Both the position numbers and the translations under genes were made by a program. A DNA stretch of 64,000 bases from Moringa oleifera. Taxonomy: Eukaryota > Streptophyta > Magnoliopsida > Brassicales > Moringaceae. The notes below the pieces were generated by a model. The model had not been told where the DNA came from, did not search any database, and saw only the letters and a program-made list of their open reading frames with translations. The stretch spans positions 2,046,501 to 2,110,500 of the forward strand of contig JAJFZO010000659.1 of the NCBI GenBank assembly GCA_021397835.1, in the 5' to 3' direction. Positions 1 to 12,240 of this stretch are shown piece by piece (positions within the stretch are counted from its first letter, which is position 1; each line of letters starts with the position of its first letter).

Positions 1-293
1 GTGCTGCTGCTAGTTCCGTAAGAAATACTATGAAAGAAAATCACAAGCCTTTCTGTCAATATCATTTACTATAGGATTGTATTTATACAGTTGAGGATTT
101 CGTGAGAAATCTTGTATGTCTACTAGATATTTGGATATTTCCTTATCCTAATACATGGAAGTATTGGTATAATTAACAGAAACAGTCCCAGTTATTAATT
201 GTGTTCCTTTGTGATTTATATTTTCTACACTCATATGGGACATGATTACTTGTTTTCCATGATGGCATGGGGGATGGTGCGGAAACCATTTAG

Positions 294-846
294 CTTCTGT
301 TATTGTTGAAGAGTTCTGCCATAAAGAGGAGTATGGGCCTTTGTTTGTTACTACTTTTGAAAGATTTACACAAGCATCATCAGTCATGGGCCTTAATTCT
401 TCGTATGTATGTGATCAAGAACCTGATCTGGTGGAGGCCTACACAAATTTTGCATCAACTTTCATTCGTGGCTCTCGTAAGGTTTAGTACACCCTTTCTC
501 TCATTATTGATCTTTCTTAATTTTGTTTTTTTTTCTCTCTTTTAACTTGTATATTTCTCTACATGAAATTCATAATGAAGTGTTTGATAAGCTCTTTACT
601 GAGATTTACCTATTACAAGGAAATGCATTTGAATACCTTGTCTGCTGCATGATATATCTCAGGAACTATTGGCCGCATCTGGTGCCCTCCTCGAAGTTTC
701 CTTCCAAAAGGCAGCTATTTGTTGCACAGCTATGCACCGTGGAGCAGCGCTAGCAGCAATGTCTTATTTGTCCTGTAAGCATTCTACATTGATTGCTCTT
801 TCATGCCATTGTTATGAAGTGAGAAAAGAAAGTTATATTCTCTCTC

Positions 847-891
<45 letters not shown>

Positions 892-3629
892 CTCGCTCTC
901 TTTGTCTCTCTCTCTCTTCCTGATCCCTACCTCTATTGAATTTTCAGTTCTTGGTTCATTGGATTTCAATCTGCTGACACATATTCACTGTAATTTGTTT
1001 TGATTTTGTTAGGTTTCTTGGAGGTAGGACTGGCCTCTTTGTTGGAATCGGTGACATGTATTTCTGAAGGATCATTCAGTGCCATGGCAATTCAGGTCAT
1101 ATCACATAGTGGGGAGGGACTTCTATCCAATGTGGTGTATGCTTTACTTGGTGTTTCGGCAATGTCTCGGGTAAGTCCAGTAGCACTCAACCACCCAGAT
1201 ATATCTGTCTGTGACATTAGTTCAGCATTCAAGTTGGATACTAATCCCACATTGATACTGACTTGTAAAGATGTCACGTAATACATAAGATTATTGCTTC
1301 TAAGGGCATGTAATTTGTTTTTGTATGTAATGTTTCCCAAACTAATATTTTTGTTAATGAAACCAAAAACCATTTGTTATTATTTTACTAAAAACGTCAT
1401 CTGGTAATTGTTGCAGCTTTTCCCCAATTCCCAAATACTTGTTTCTTAAAATGCTAAGCTAACAACTTTTTGGCATTGAAGAAGTAGTTTTTGTTTTAGA
1501 GAATAGAAAACTCTTTTGAAGAACACATACAACTATGCTAAGTGAGCTGAGTTCTATCATCACTCTGGACTAGGAAAGTTCAGGTTGCCTGAATTTCTGA
1601 CATCTATTAGAGCATATCATAATAGTAAAATTATAAAAATATAAAAGCATTGTGATAATACTTGAAAACAAGAACACTGTGCTGTTTTCTCTTTTTTTGG
1701 CTGAAATATGTATAGATAGTTGTTAATCTTAAAGCTTTGTTCTTTTACATCTCTCATTATAAAGTGTGATATGTATGCAAGACTGGGCACAGATTCATTA
1801 ATATTGTTTTGAGGAAATATTACAGTATCTATAAAGTATAGTTACCACTAAGTAGGAAACTAACTGTATATATGATCGGAAAACTTTCCTAGAGGTATAT
1901 TTCCCAAACTAGGAACCTTCCTACATAGTCAGGAAACTATCCAATAGATATTCTGTCATACAAATTAGGAAAACTGATTTACAAATAAAATAATACTAAA
2001 ACTAGGTATTCTGTCATAAACATTAAGTCTGAATGAGCCTTCAAGGTTTTGATATTCTCCTGATGAAGGTTGGATTGTTATGCTGTGTACTACAAACTAC
2101 CTCTAAGGTTATAAACATATCAGTGGTGTAGATTTTTCAGTCAAACTGATTAAAAAGGAAAGAAGTGAGTTTAAGGTTCAAAGAAGTTCTTTTGTTATGA
2201 ATTGGGGAGAGATAAAAATGCTTTTGCTGTCAGCAAGGAAGGCAGTGCAAATGCAGTATTTTTTATGAAAATTAAGGCCAAGAGAGAAGAATAAAATTAG
2301 GAAGAGAGCCTCATGTCATATGATCGGGTTATCTCCTCTTTATAAAGGATGGAGTGATATCTCCCATTTATAAAATGAATATCTTCCCCAACAAGTATGC
2401 AACGTTGGATTTAGGTCTTCTGGATTCAACCAGCGTGTTGTGTTCAACCTCTAAAAAATCAAGCAGGCATTGCCCTTTTATCTTTTCATTGAGGTGTATG
2501 CATCCTGGTTCAAAATGAATACCTCTCATTTGTTATGTAGGTTTGTTAACTATCAGAAAGGATTAGTGATCCATTCAATTAACCCTGACGGTTTGGGTCA
2601 ATGCTCAACACATTTATTTCGGTCATGTAGTCTAGAGAGGCTTTTGTAATCATGGAATTGCATCCCAGTTTAATCCTCCTTACATATTTGGAAGGGACAA
2701 GCAAACATTTGAAGAGAAATTAACTAAGTAGTTGAATTTGACTTGGATGACTTGTCACTAGCTTGGTGTTTGCTACATGCATCCCCATTATAAATTGCAT
2801 GGACTTTAAATCCTTTGATTCAGTGATCCTGTAATTCTTCCAGGGCACACCTAAGCACCTCATTTATATAATTATTTTCTGGTAGCATTGGTAAGACATC
2901 CTTGCTGAGTATGCCTGAGGAAGTACTTTACTTCGTTCTGTCATAGGTTCACAAGTGTGCAACAATCTTGCAACAATTGGCTGCAATTTGCAGTATAAGC
3001 CAGAGAACAACCTGGAAGGCCATACTTTGTTGGGAATCTTTGCATGGATGGTTACGTTCAGCGGTCTGTCTGTCTCTCTCTCTCTTTTTCTTCTCTTTCC
3101 GTTATAAAATTTATGTGAGTAGTTCATATCCTTTATAATGGTCAAGTTTGTGCTATCTGTGGACCTTGGGTTTCTTTCTATTTTTCTTTGAAGCCCTGTA
3201 ATTTTCTTCTGGACCAACTGTTTGCTGCTTTTTGCTTTCTTGGATAATTCAACTATAAGTTCATTGATCAAAGGAATTAGTTGGTATTTACAGTGACTAG
3301 TTGCCTGCTGATCCTGCTTTTGCTAGAGTCCATTGTGTACTTTCAATCTGGAATTTTCATCTCCTCTCTAACTTATATTATCTTCACTACCTGAGTTATT
3401 CCAGGTGCAGGCCCTGCCAGTTGAGTATCTGAAGCAGGGGGAGGCAGAGACCATGGTGCCACTTTGGTTGGAGGCCCTCACTGGTGCAGCCTTAGACTAC
3501 ATTGAGAGCAAGAGCTGCAATGGAGGAAAGAGTAATTATGGACATATGCAAGGCAAAGGGGGACGAGTTCTGAAAAGGTTAGTTAGAGAATTCGCTGATG
3601 CTCACCAGCACATCCCAAATTTAACTTGA
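294..3629 (+). CDS. Importin-13/transportin-3-like nuclear import receptor, C-terminal part (5 exons, 5'-partial)
   Basis: An importin-beta family karyopherin made of HEAT/ARM repeats, which carries cargo through nuclear pores under Ran control. Exons read by eye: 294-481, 663-774, 1013-1170, 2947-3063, 3405-3629; the 3'-most four are joined by GT-AG introns of 181, 238, 1776 and 341 bp with matching phases. The joined frame gives about 265 C-terminal residues ending in PNLT and a TGA at 3627-3629. Helical segments such as [34 protein letters not shown] and [16 protein letters not shown] match my memory of the plant importin-13-like protein (Arabidopsis AT1G12930 type). The first exon's acceptor (TTTAG at 289-293) is the least certain border; the codon it splits should be completed by an upstream exon beyond the window, since 1-293 has no recognisable coding. 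No frameshift or stop is seen. The exact karyopherin subfamily is inferred. Confidence 0.85.
841..920. repeat. CT/GA microsatellite
   Basis: An interrupted (CT)n tract lies in the second intron of the importin-like gene. It produces low-complexity reading frames on both strands that are not genes. Confidence 0.9.
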
Positions 3630-6295
3630 TTGCATGAGAAGATTATGTTACCATTAACATCCAGCATGCACCTTCAAGCTGCGTGTCTTGTGTCTGAAGC
3701 AATCTGCTTCTTTGCTGTAAATTGATGGCTTTCTTCAGTCTTGGTCAATCCAGAGGCAAGGCACCATCTCCATGTATCTCCATCTTTTCTTTCTTTTTTT
3801 GGGTCCCATTCTTGTACAGTATCATGTCCAATTTTGTTAGACCTCTGAGATGGGGTAGAATCTGTCAGTTTCTCTTCTAATTTTAAAATCTTTCTCAAAA
3901 TATTTGTCACAGAGTTAGATATTAGATTAACATGTACTGAAAAAAAGGAAGAAACTATCCTGTCAAAGTATGATTGTCTGCATGGCATATTGTTTGGACA
4001 TCCACAGATGGTAAGGGTAGCTCAATTACCATCTTCTGAAGAAACAGAACTTATATGAAAATTCCAATATAATCAAATCTTCATAGGCAATTTCATGCTT
4101 TGTGTGTGTGGGTACCATCAATGCATCTTTTGCAGACTGCAGATTTTGCCTCTCCTGTCAATTGTATAGTTCTGAAGTCAGTCATTTGCATCTCAATGAA
4201 TTCAGTCAATGACGAGAAATGGTTCAATTTAATCATTGTAAAATATTTTTGAGTTCAATGGTGAGATTTGTTAAAAGTAGATTTAGCTTGTCAACAAAAA
4301 TATGCATTATCTGGTTGATAGAATTAATTAGTTAAATTTTATTTAAATTTACTAAGTCTACTTTGCAATTGGTTGGAGTATAAGTATTTTTAATTATCAT
4401 GACTAGTCCGCAATTTAATTCTAAGAATCAGGATGGCTTTTTTAGGATGAAATTTCCTTTTAGTTAATATGAAATTTTAATTACTCTAGTTTTTGTAAGT
4501 ATCAAATGTTATGTTGTAAGGTGAAGATTATGTGAAATTTTAATATTTGTTTTATGTTATCAATTAAATTTTTATATTAAAAAAATTGAATCTTAAGTTA
4601 TCAATTTAATTTAAATTAAATTTTAATTTAAATAATTATAAAAATTAAAAGTATTTTCATTAATGAAATGTTTTAACAATTATTCAAATGAATTTTTATT
4701 TTATTGTGGGTTTATTTCTTATATTTAAATGATTTTTTATGTAAGATTTATTTTTTGTAAATTTTTAAAATTCTAAATGATATAAATTTTAAAATATATA
4801 TGTTTTTGGCATTAAAAAAATTTAAAATTTTTTATGATGATAGATTAAATGTTTTTTATATTCAAAAAATTTTAAATCAAAAATTAGTTTTTTAATTTAA
4901 ATATTTTTTATTTTTAAATTTTTTAATAAGATTCAATTTATTTTAAATTAATCGATGCTTCTTTTTAAATATGAAGATTTGATTGAAATTCTGAAATAAA
5001 TATCAAAATTTTGATTGGTAACTTGAAATAAATATCAAAATTTTATGTAGCTTTTATTTGATATTATATCATTTGTCTCAAAATCATACTTAAATAAAAA
5101 ATTACAAGAAACATATATTTGTGCATGTTTTTCAATCAAACATTTTTTTTTGTTAACTTTATTTTTATTCATCAAAAGTAATCAATAAAAATAAAAGAAA
5201 AATGTGGTGAAATGATTGAAATACTCGTGAAAATCTTAAATCTTTTACTTTTTATCTCTCGTTCCTCTTAGCATTCTTAAAAATGGACGACTTCTTTGGA
5301 TGAGCCTTTACTCTCCATCTCTTTCTCCAAGCGACTCCATCCAACCAACAATCTTAATTTCACTTGTTAAATCTATGCTATTACACAATATTCATAAATC
5401 ACACTTTCATCTTTTTATATTTTAATTTCTAGCTTTGTTTTTAAAAAACACAAGAAATCAATCATTTTTATAAGAGCAAATTTTTTATGTTCGTACAAGG
5501 ATTTTTGGGAAAATTTTTAAAATTATTAATCTTAATGAATTATTTTTTATTTTTAAATTTGAATAAAATTATTTTTTCTAATTAAAAAGATCATGATTTT
5601 ACTAACCACTTTGCATGCTAATAGAAGCATATTTAAATTTTATTTTTATTTTCTCCTTTTATTTTTTTCAATTTATCTTTTTTTGGGCTCACTTCTCCAT
5701 TTCCTTTTCAAATTAAGCAAAGTTTTTGTGGAATCTTCAATCTGAAGGAAGCTATCCAAACCAATAAGGTAACCCTTTTGATTATGTTTTTTTTAAAAAA
5801 AAAAATCAATTGATTATGTTTCAAGAACATAAGATAGTAAGAGCAAAATGTACATAGAAAAAATATTTGTTATCTTCGGATTTTGGAATTTTTTTTTTCC
5901 CATCATAACACTCAATAGACTACAAATATGTCAAATATGTTTCATTTAAGTGATCTCAATGTATTACACCTGAAGGTTTGTAAAATGGGGGCCGTAAGAT
6001 TTGTAAAAAAATCTATTGAAACTTTGCCTCAATGAGCGCAAGCTAAACTTTAGCAGCCATCTCTCGTTATGGGGTTGCATATTCCTTGAAAGTTTCATTG
6101 TTCTTCTTGAACATATTTTAGAGCATGACTTGGTTAGGTCCTAGTCCATATGTTGGTCATGGACTAGGAAAGCATTCGCTAAACTCTTTAAGACTGAATC
6201 TTGGAAGGCTTCAAATTGGTGTATCATTCCAATGCCTCTTCTTTCAAGTTGATCGTGTCTATTGTATGGCAAGGCTAAGTTGGTAAAGTCAAGGC
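3630..6295. other. 3'UTR of importin-like gene, then AT-rich intergenic DNA
   Basis: The first ~400-500 bases after the stop have moderate base composition and probably hold the 3'UTR, though I see no clear polyadenylation signal. From about 4200 to 5700 the sequence is very AT-rich with short homopolymer runs and no coding frames. No gene is supported here. Confidence 0.5.
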
Positions 6296-6560
6296 ATTAT
6301 TGAAGGTACCATGTTTGTATTAGGTATCATGTACTATTTAAAGTACCCATGTATTATTAGAGGCATCATGTAATATTTGTAGTATCCAAGCATCACATAT
6401 TATTGTAGGTATTATGTAATATTTGAACTTTTATGCATTATTCTAGGCATCAAGCATTATTTCAAGTATCAAATAATATTTGGACTTCTCACTATTCAAT
6501 TAAGGCATTATTTATTGTTTCAAGATTCATGTGTTACTATTTGTTTTTCCATGCATTACA
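6296..6560. repeat. Degenerate short tandem repeat
   Basis: A phrase resembling 'ggcatcatgtaatatttga' recurs about every 35-40 bases with substitutions (for example near 6320, 6360, 6410, 6450 and 6500). The units are too diverged for an exact count. No coding potential. Confidence 0.5.
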
Positions 6561-7364
6561 CTAGGTGATATATATGTATACGCTTAGTTAAATCAATGAG
6601 AATGAGGCACATCACATTACAAAGAACACAAGCCAACCAAAACGTGAAACATAGTGATTACCTAGCTAAGCCATGCAAATTAGGGATATCTTCCCATCAA
6701 GACCAGAAGATCTCCCTACACTTACAAAAGATACAAATATCCCAATTATACAATCTTAATGTCCACTTAATTATTGAATACTAACTTGAGTGTCAGAATT
6801 ATCCCTATTTTCAAGCCAAACCAAGCTCTTGATCTAACCTAGTTTAAGTTTTAAAAAAATTCTCGAGTGATAACATTAGGTATCATGAATTATTTTGTTT
6901 TGCTACTATGTCTTATTCATTCATTCGTTTCCTAAATGCAAGTGGTGAAGAAGGTTGTTTAAAAGCTCCAAATGTATGGGTTGACTACACTATTAAAAAT
7001 TATTCACATATGCGAGATTTAAGGATAGTTGTAGATGTCTTCTCCAATACAACCTAAAAGAAGCATAAGTAAGTTCAAGAGTTGTACCTTGAAATGTAGA
7101 AAAACATGATGTTCGACAGCTAGATTGTCCACTTGCTTCATTAAATCAAGAATAAGATAGATGACAAAATGCATTTCTAAATAAGGTAGAGGATTCCCAT
7201 TCTCGACAAGGTGGAATTCTCCTAATTTTAAGCTTAAAGTTTGATGAGTTCCTAGCAAGTAGTAACTAGACATTATTGACCTTTGGAGATGGCATTGCAA
7301 TGCACTACTTTAGGGGCTCACTAAGATCAACGTATACACAAGTAAGGGTAAGTTATTGAGGGTT

Positions 7365-7760
7365 TACTACTAAAAAAATGGAATAGAGTACATCTTAAAG
7401 TTGATGGTTGTAACAAAAACCATCAATGAAAGTGAATTAAAGGAAAATAGCTGATGGTTCTTAAGAAATCACTAACAAAGATATGTTTTTGTATCCTTGT
7501 TTATTAAAGACATATAAAAAAAAAGGGTAAAAAGTAGGATTTATCATTGGTTACTTGAAAGCCTTTTAATTTTTAGGAGATTGATCCTTGGTTGTGTGGC
7601 AGTCGAAGGTAAAACATGGGTGTTTATCTTTAATTCCTTAGGAATCAAGGATAAAGCCTCTTAAAAACCAATGATAAAAGACAAGGGATGTTTATCATTA
7701 GTTCCTTAGGAACCATGGATAAAAAGCACCTTTATCCTTGGTATGGTACCTAATTTTGCC
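7365..7760. mobile_element. Probable CACTA-like transposon terminus with subterminal inverted motifs
   Basis: A motif close to the CACTA end consensus (TACTACTAAAAAAATGG at 7365) is followed by about 380 bp of repeated inverted motifs, such as TTTATC..TTCCTTAGGAACC..GATAAA at 7630-7730. Subterminal short repeats in both orientations are typical of En/Spm (CACTA) elements. The first base is not the canonical C and no partner end or transposase was found, so this is probably a decayed end. Confidence 0.45.
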
Positions 7761-9239
7761 CTTATCAAAGAGTTAAAGATTGAAATTAATTATTCTAGGA
7801 AAAAATAGTCAAAATAAAGAATCAACCATTTAGGACACAAGTTGGGGTTTGTTAAGGCTTAAAAAAAGAAGGAGAAAAAGACAGAGACAAGAAAAGAAAA
7901 TATTAAAAAAGATTAAAAAAAGGTGAAAAGATTAAAAAAAATTAAAGAAAAAAAGGAAAGAAACAAGGCAAAATAGGTATATCTAGTTGGACTTGGGTCA
8001 AGTCTGACCTTACCTAATTAGATCTAGGTTAAGTCTAACTGTAACCAATTATATTCGAGTTAAGTTTGATTTGGATTTAACTTCCTAAACATGATGGGTT
8101 TTTGTCGTCTTCAATGTAGGTGAAGTATTTCAAGCATAACTTCTTTGCCTAAGATCTAATTAAAGCAATTGAAGATTTATGGAAAGGTATTAAAGATTTG
8201 GGTTGCATTGGATCAAAATAGAGTGACTAGCTATACAGTTTTAATATTTTAAGCACAATTTCTTCATTTGAGCTCAAAATGAAGTGATTCAAAACAAATT
8301 TTAAAGATGAAAGATAGATCTACAACTTTGAAATTTAAAATTTTTACAGATTTGAATGGTATTGGATAAAAAAGCATGACAAAATTTATATGTAAAAATA
8401 AAGTAAGCAACTACATTGCTATAGTATTTAATATATAACTTCCTCATCTGAGCTTCAAATGAAGTGATTTTATATTGAAAGGATAAGGCAGTGGACTATA
8501 AATTTTATGTTCAGAATAAGTTAAGATTTAGAACACAACAATGCCAGATTGTCCAACAAATCGTTTTCTAATAGACCCTATATTAAGTGAAAATCTCATA
8601 TTGATTATATATAAAAGTTGTATAACTCAAGACCCTATGTGTAGGTATTGATCCCATATTATTTAGATACAAAAATCTATACCCCAAGCTCTAAAAAATA
8701 GAAGCATCCAACTCTTAACCCTTCATCAACAAAAAAAAAAAAAAAAAAACTTTGACAAGGAGTTTTGGAAAAGCTTTGCTAGGATTTCTTGAAACTTTAT
8801 TTTTGTATACCAAATTTTTTGGGAGCAAATTTAGAGAGAAGAACTTTATAAGTGTCTCATAAATTCAATTTATAGTAAGCTTCTGAAGGAGAAAGTTTAC
8901 TATGGTTTTGCATCTTTGTAAGTATTTTTACTCATTTCTTATTCTTATTCTTGTAGTACTTGGTTTAAATGTGATAGCTAGCACATGAAATTGTAAAATA
9001 AATTTCTTTTTAATGCTAGCATTTCTACTCATTCCGAAAGTAAAAATTTTGGTAGTCAATCACACTATATAAAAGATTAGTGGTGAGTTTACTAGTTTTT
9101 TTTTAATTAAAAGAATTTTCTTTCAAATCACATCGAGGGGCGTTTATGGTTGAAACCTCAATTGTGACAACTGGTAACTTTGTTTGGGACTCATTAGAGA
9201 GTTTTAGCCTAACGTTAAATGGTTTATGTCAAAACCCAG
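7761..9239. repeat. Retrotransposon-like non-coding DNA with ~180 bp degenerate repeats
   Basis: Three related phrases (AACTTC-TTTG..GATC-AA near 8130, TTCTTCATTTGAGCTCAAAATG near 8260, TTCCTCATCTGAGCTTCAAATG near 8445) recur at roughly 130-185 bp. This resembles internal repetition in gypsy LTRs or leaders. A purine-rich tract at 7860-7960 and a poly(A) tract near 8732-8749 are also present. No gene is seen. Confidence 0.4.
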
Positions 9240-11200
9240 TTTTTCCTAGTAAAAATCTCCAATCATGAGATTTTTTTTAGAGATTCTTTATATAAATAAA
9301 GAAAAATAAGGAGTTGCCACTAATCTTTTTTATGGTGTGATTGACCACCAGCTTTGCTTGAAAAACTTCTTTTCTTTCAAAAAAAAAAAAAAAAAGAGAT
9401 GACCTTTATTTGAAAATAAGCACTCATCTACTTCACTAAGGGATCTAGGATCGGGAGTTAGTTGCGCGTAAGGAAGGATTAGTACTCCTACAGCATCCAA
9501 TAATTTGTATAGTTAAACACGATGATCTCGTGTCTTTGAATTTTAATAATTTGATATTGATCCCAACATATGAAGAATAAAAGTAATACATATACAGAAC
9601 ATACAAATAAAGTGAGATTAACTTTTGCTTAATCTCAAAATTTTTAAGAGAAAGCCACATTAGACTTAATTAGAATGTGACACATCCCAATAAAGTTATT
9701 ATGTAGTTTTATGCAAGAATTTCAACTTAATTGATACTAGATCTTCAAATTTAAAAAACAAATATATTTTAATTTAGAGATCAGAATATGAACTTCATCG
9801 AATTTCGTTCTTTGAAATAATTTTATGAAACATGTGGAGCGTCATATAATATATTAAATATATTGAAAAGTTAGTAGCGAAGAAGAACTAGTGAAAGTGA
9901 ATGTTGTTTTATTCATTTCTACGAGATAAATACATGAGGAATAATACCTATAGTACAATGTGTGTTGTCATTCCACTACATAACCAATGAATTATTCTAA
10001 ATAGAGCTTCCTATAAAGAAACTTGAAACATATACAGACTTCAAAATGCAGAAACTCTCTTAAGAAAAATGAAAGTGCAAAAACTCTAAAAAAGGAGAGA
10101 GAGAGATAAATACCTGAATACAAAGAATTAAAGCTTTAAAATACAGAGACGCCCCTTCATTTCCATTAAAAATAGGTCTATTTATGAAATAAAAATAAGG
10201 TTAAAGCTTGCCAAAAATTTAACTGCTTGTTACAAGAAAAAAGGGACAACGGTGCTCGATAGTCCATTCTAGCTAAAATGTGCACTCTGTGCGTACTTTG
10301 CCAGGATGTTTCCACTAGCTTCTTAAGTCTTCTTCTTTTAGTAAATGTATACGTAAAGCTTGATAAAAGATCAAGATCAGTCATATCAAGGTAGAGCTAA
10401 CTTCTCGAATCTTTCATCAACTATACAAGTAAAGCCTGATGTGGGTTTGGGGTTAATCACGTTAAGTTGAGTTACATCTAATTCAAATCAATCTTCAAGT
10501 TCATTTTGCAATGAGATCATTAAACACGTCCATTCCTTGAAACCCGATGTGAGATCATCATCAATCAGTACTAATCTTTCAGTTTTGAAATAAAAGATTA
10601 TTAACATTCTTAAAGTTATTGAATCTTGACGTGAGATCGTGTCTAAAGTTTGATGTGACATCGAGATTATATCTATAACTCAATGTGAGATAACAATTGA
10701 AATTTCATAAATCCATTTGAAACTTGATATGACATTAGGGTTGAATTATAACATCAGGCAAAGGTTTGACTCGACGTGAGCTGGGCTCATGTAGTCAGGA
10801 TTCATTTTATACCCACCTGTTATTGATTAAATTACAATTTAATTTATCGATTATTATTATTTAATAATTTACTTCGAAGCTGATATCGAACTGTACTTAT
10901 TAAATCTTCTCTCGAACTAACATCGAGGCATGCTAATAAGTCTAGTCTAGAGCTCATTTTCGGGCTTGATCATCAGTCTTTTCCTATCCTTAGTATTCCT
11001 ATTATGACATCATGGTGCATTCATCAATCCACACTTGACTTGACATTAAGGTATACTCATCAAGCGACTTTCGAACTCACATTAGGGTATGCTCATCAGA
11101 CAAGACTCATTTTGGGCTTCTTCTAATTCAAATATCAAAGTTAAAATTAGGCATCTATAGTTGTGCCTCTTTGCCCGGTTCTAAGAAATAGAAATAAGGC
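9240..11200. repeat. Dispersed repeat R1, copy a (gypsy LTR/leader-like)
   Basis: This stretch aligns by eye with 56960-59890. Both contain AATAAAGAAAAATAAGGAGT, a nearby GTGATTGACCAC motif, a 'gatctcgtgtctttg' block, and a long run of phrases of the form 'gatgtgagatc..'. Both end in '(a)aaatta(a/g)g-(c/t)-(a/g)tcta' with a TCTA-CA-like edge typical of LTR ends. It is most likely the LTR or untranslated leader of a Ty3/gypsy family; exact ends could not be set. Confidence 0.6.
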
Positions 11201-11329
11201 AAAGACTAAAGATTACCTAATTTTAAGCTCTAAGCATTCATTTCTTTCTTCTTTCTTTTCTTTTCATTTCTTTTTTTTCTCTCTCTCTTTGTTTTTGGAA
11301 AAATGAAGTCAAATAAGATGTGATTTATT

Positions 11330-12240
11330 TCCATCATTCTACCCCAATTTGGTGACCCATCAAATAGTGCTTCACGTTCAACCTATGGTGTCATTTGCAT
11401 AATCAACTAAGAAACGATTCATATTCTTCCTCTTAAACCAATTTTGATAACCATGAGGAAGTGACTCACATTTTACCTATGGCACCTAAATCAGCTAGGA
11501 AGTGAGTCATATTCTTTCAACTATTCTATATTTTGATAACCATCAAGAAGTCTTCCTAATGAATCGAATTAATTAGTTTGAAAGTGACTATCATTTTTTA
11601 GCCTATACTAAACTTGGTATCCATTAAGAAGCGATTCATATTCAACTTGAGCAACCTCATTGACAGTTTGAAAGCAATTTTCATTCTGCCATTTTGTATT
11701 AAACTTTGGTGTCCATCAAGAATTGATTCGCATTTAACCTAAGAAACCAAATTAATCAATCTAGAAGCGATTCTCATTTTTCCAGTTTGTAGTAAAGTTT
11801 GGTATCCATTAGGAAGCAATTCTCATTTAATCTAAGGAATTGAATTATAACTTGGTAGTGATTCTTATTTTCCTAGTTTTGTATTAAACTTTGGTATCCA
11901 TCAAGAAGCGATTAACATTTAACCTGAGGAGCCAAATTAATCAATTTGGAAGCAATTCTGATTCTTTTAGTTTATACTAAAATTTGGTGTCCGACAAGAA
12001 GTGATTCACATTCTTCTAGCTATTTTAAATTTTGGTAACCATCAAGAAGTGATTCACATTCTTCTTGCGGAATTGAATAATCTAAGAAGTGATTCACATT
12101 CTTTTAACTATTCTAAATTTTAGTAATCATCAAGAAGTGATTCACATTCAACCTAAGGAAACGAATCAGTTTGGAAGTGATTCTCATTCTTTCAAAGGAA
12201 CCCAATAAAGTAGGAAGCAATGCACATTTCTTGTTATTTC
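11330..12240. repeat. Tandem repeat array, ~94 bp unit
   Basis: The motif TTTGGT(A/G)TCCATCAAGAAG..GATTC recurs at about 11610, 11708, 11801, 11892 and 11986, a spacing of 91-98 bp. Each unit holds a second sub-motif (GGAAGCGATTCTCATT). The array directly follows R1 copy a. Arrays of this kind are known in the untranslated parts of some large plant gypsy elements; assignment to such an element is inference. Confidence 0.75.

Noticed and set aside
784..969. Minus-strand frame rich in Arg-Glu repeats
   Set aside because: It is a translation of the CT/GA microsatellite in an intron.
7019..7300. 93-codon minus-strand frame beginning MQCHLQRS
   Set aside because: The Leu-rich sequence has no recognisable domain and lies in repeat-rich DNA. 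It could be a retroelement fragment, but I cannot support any assignment.
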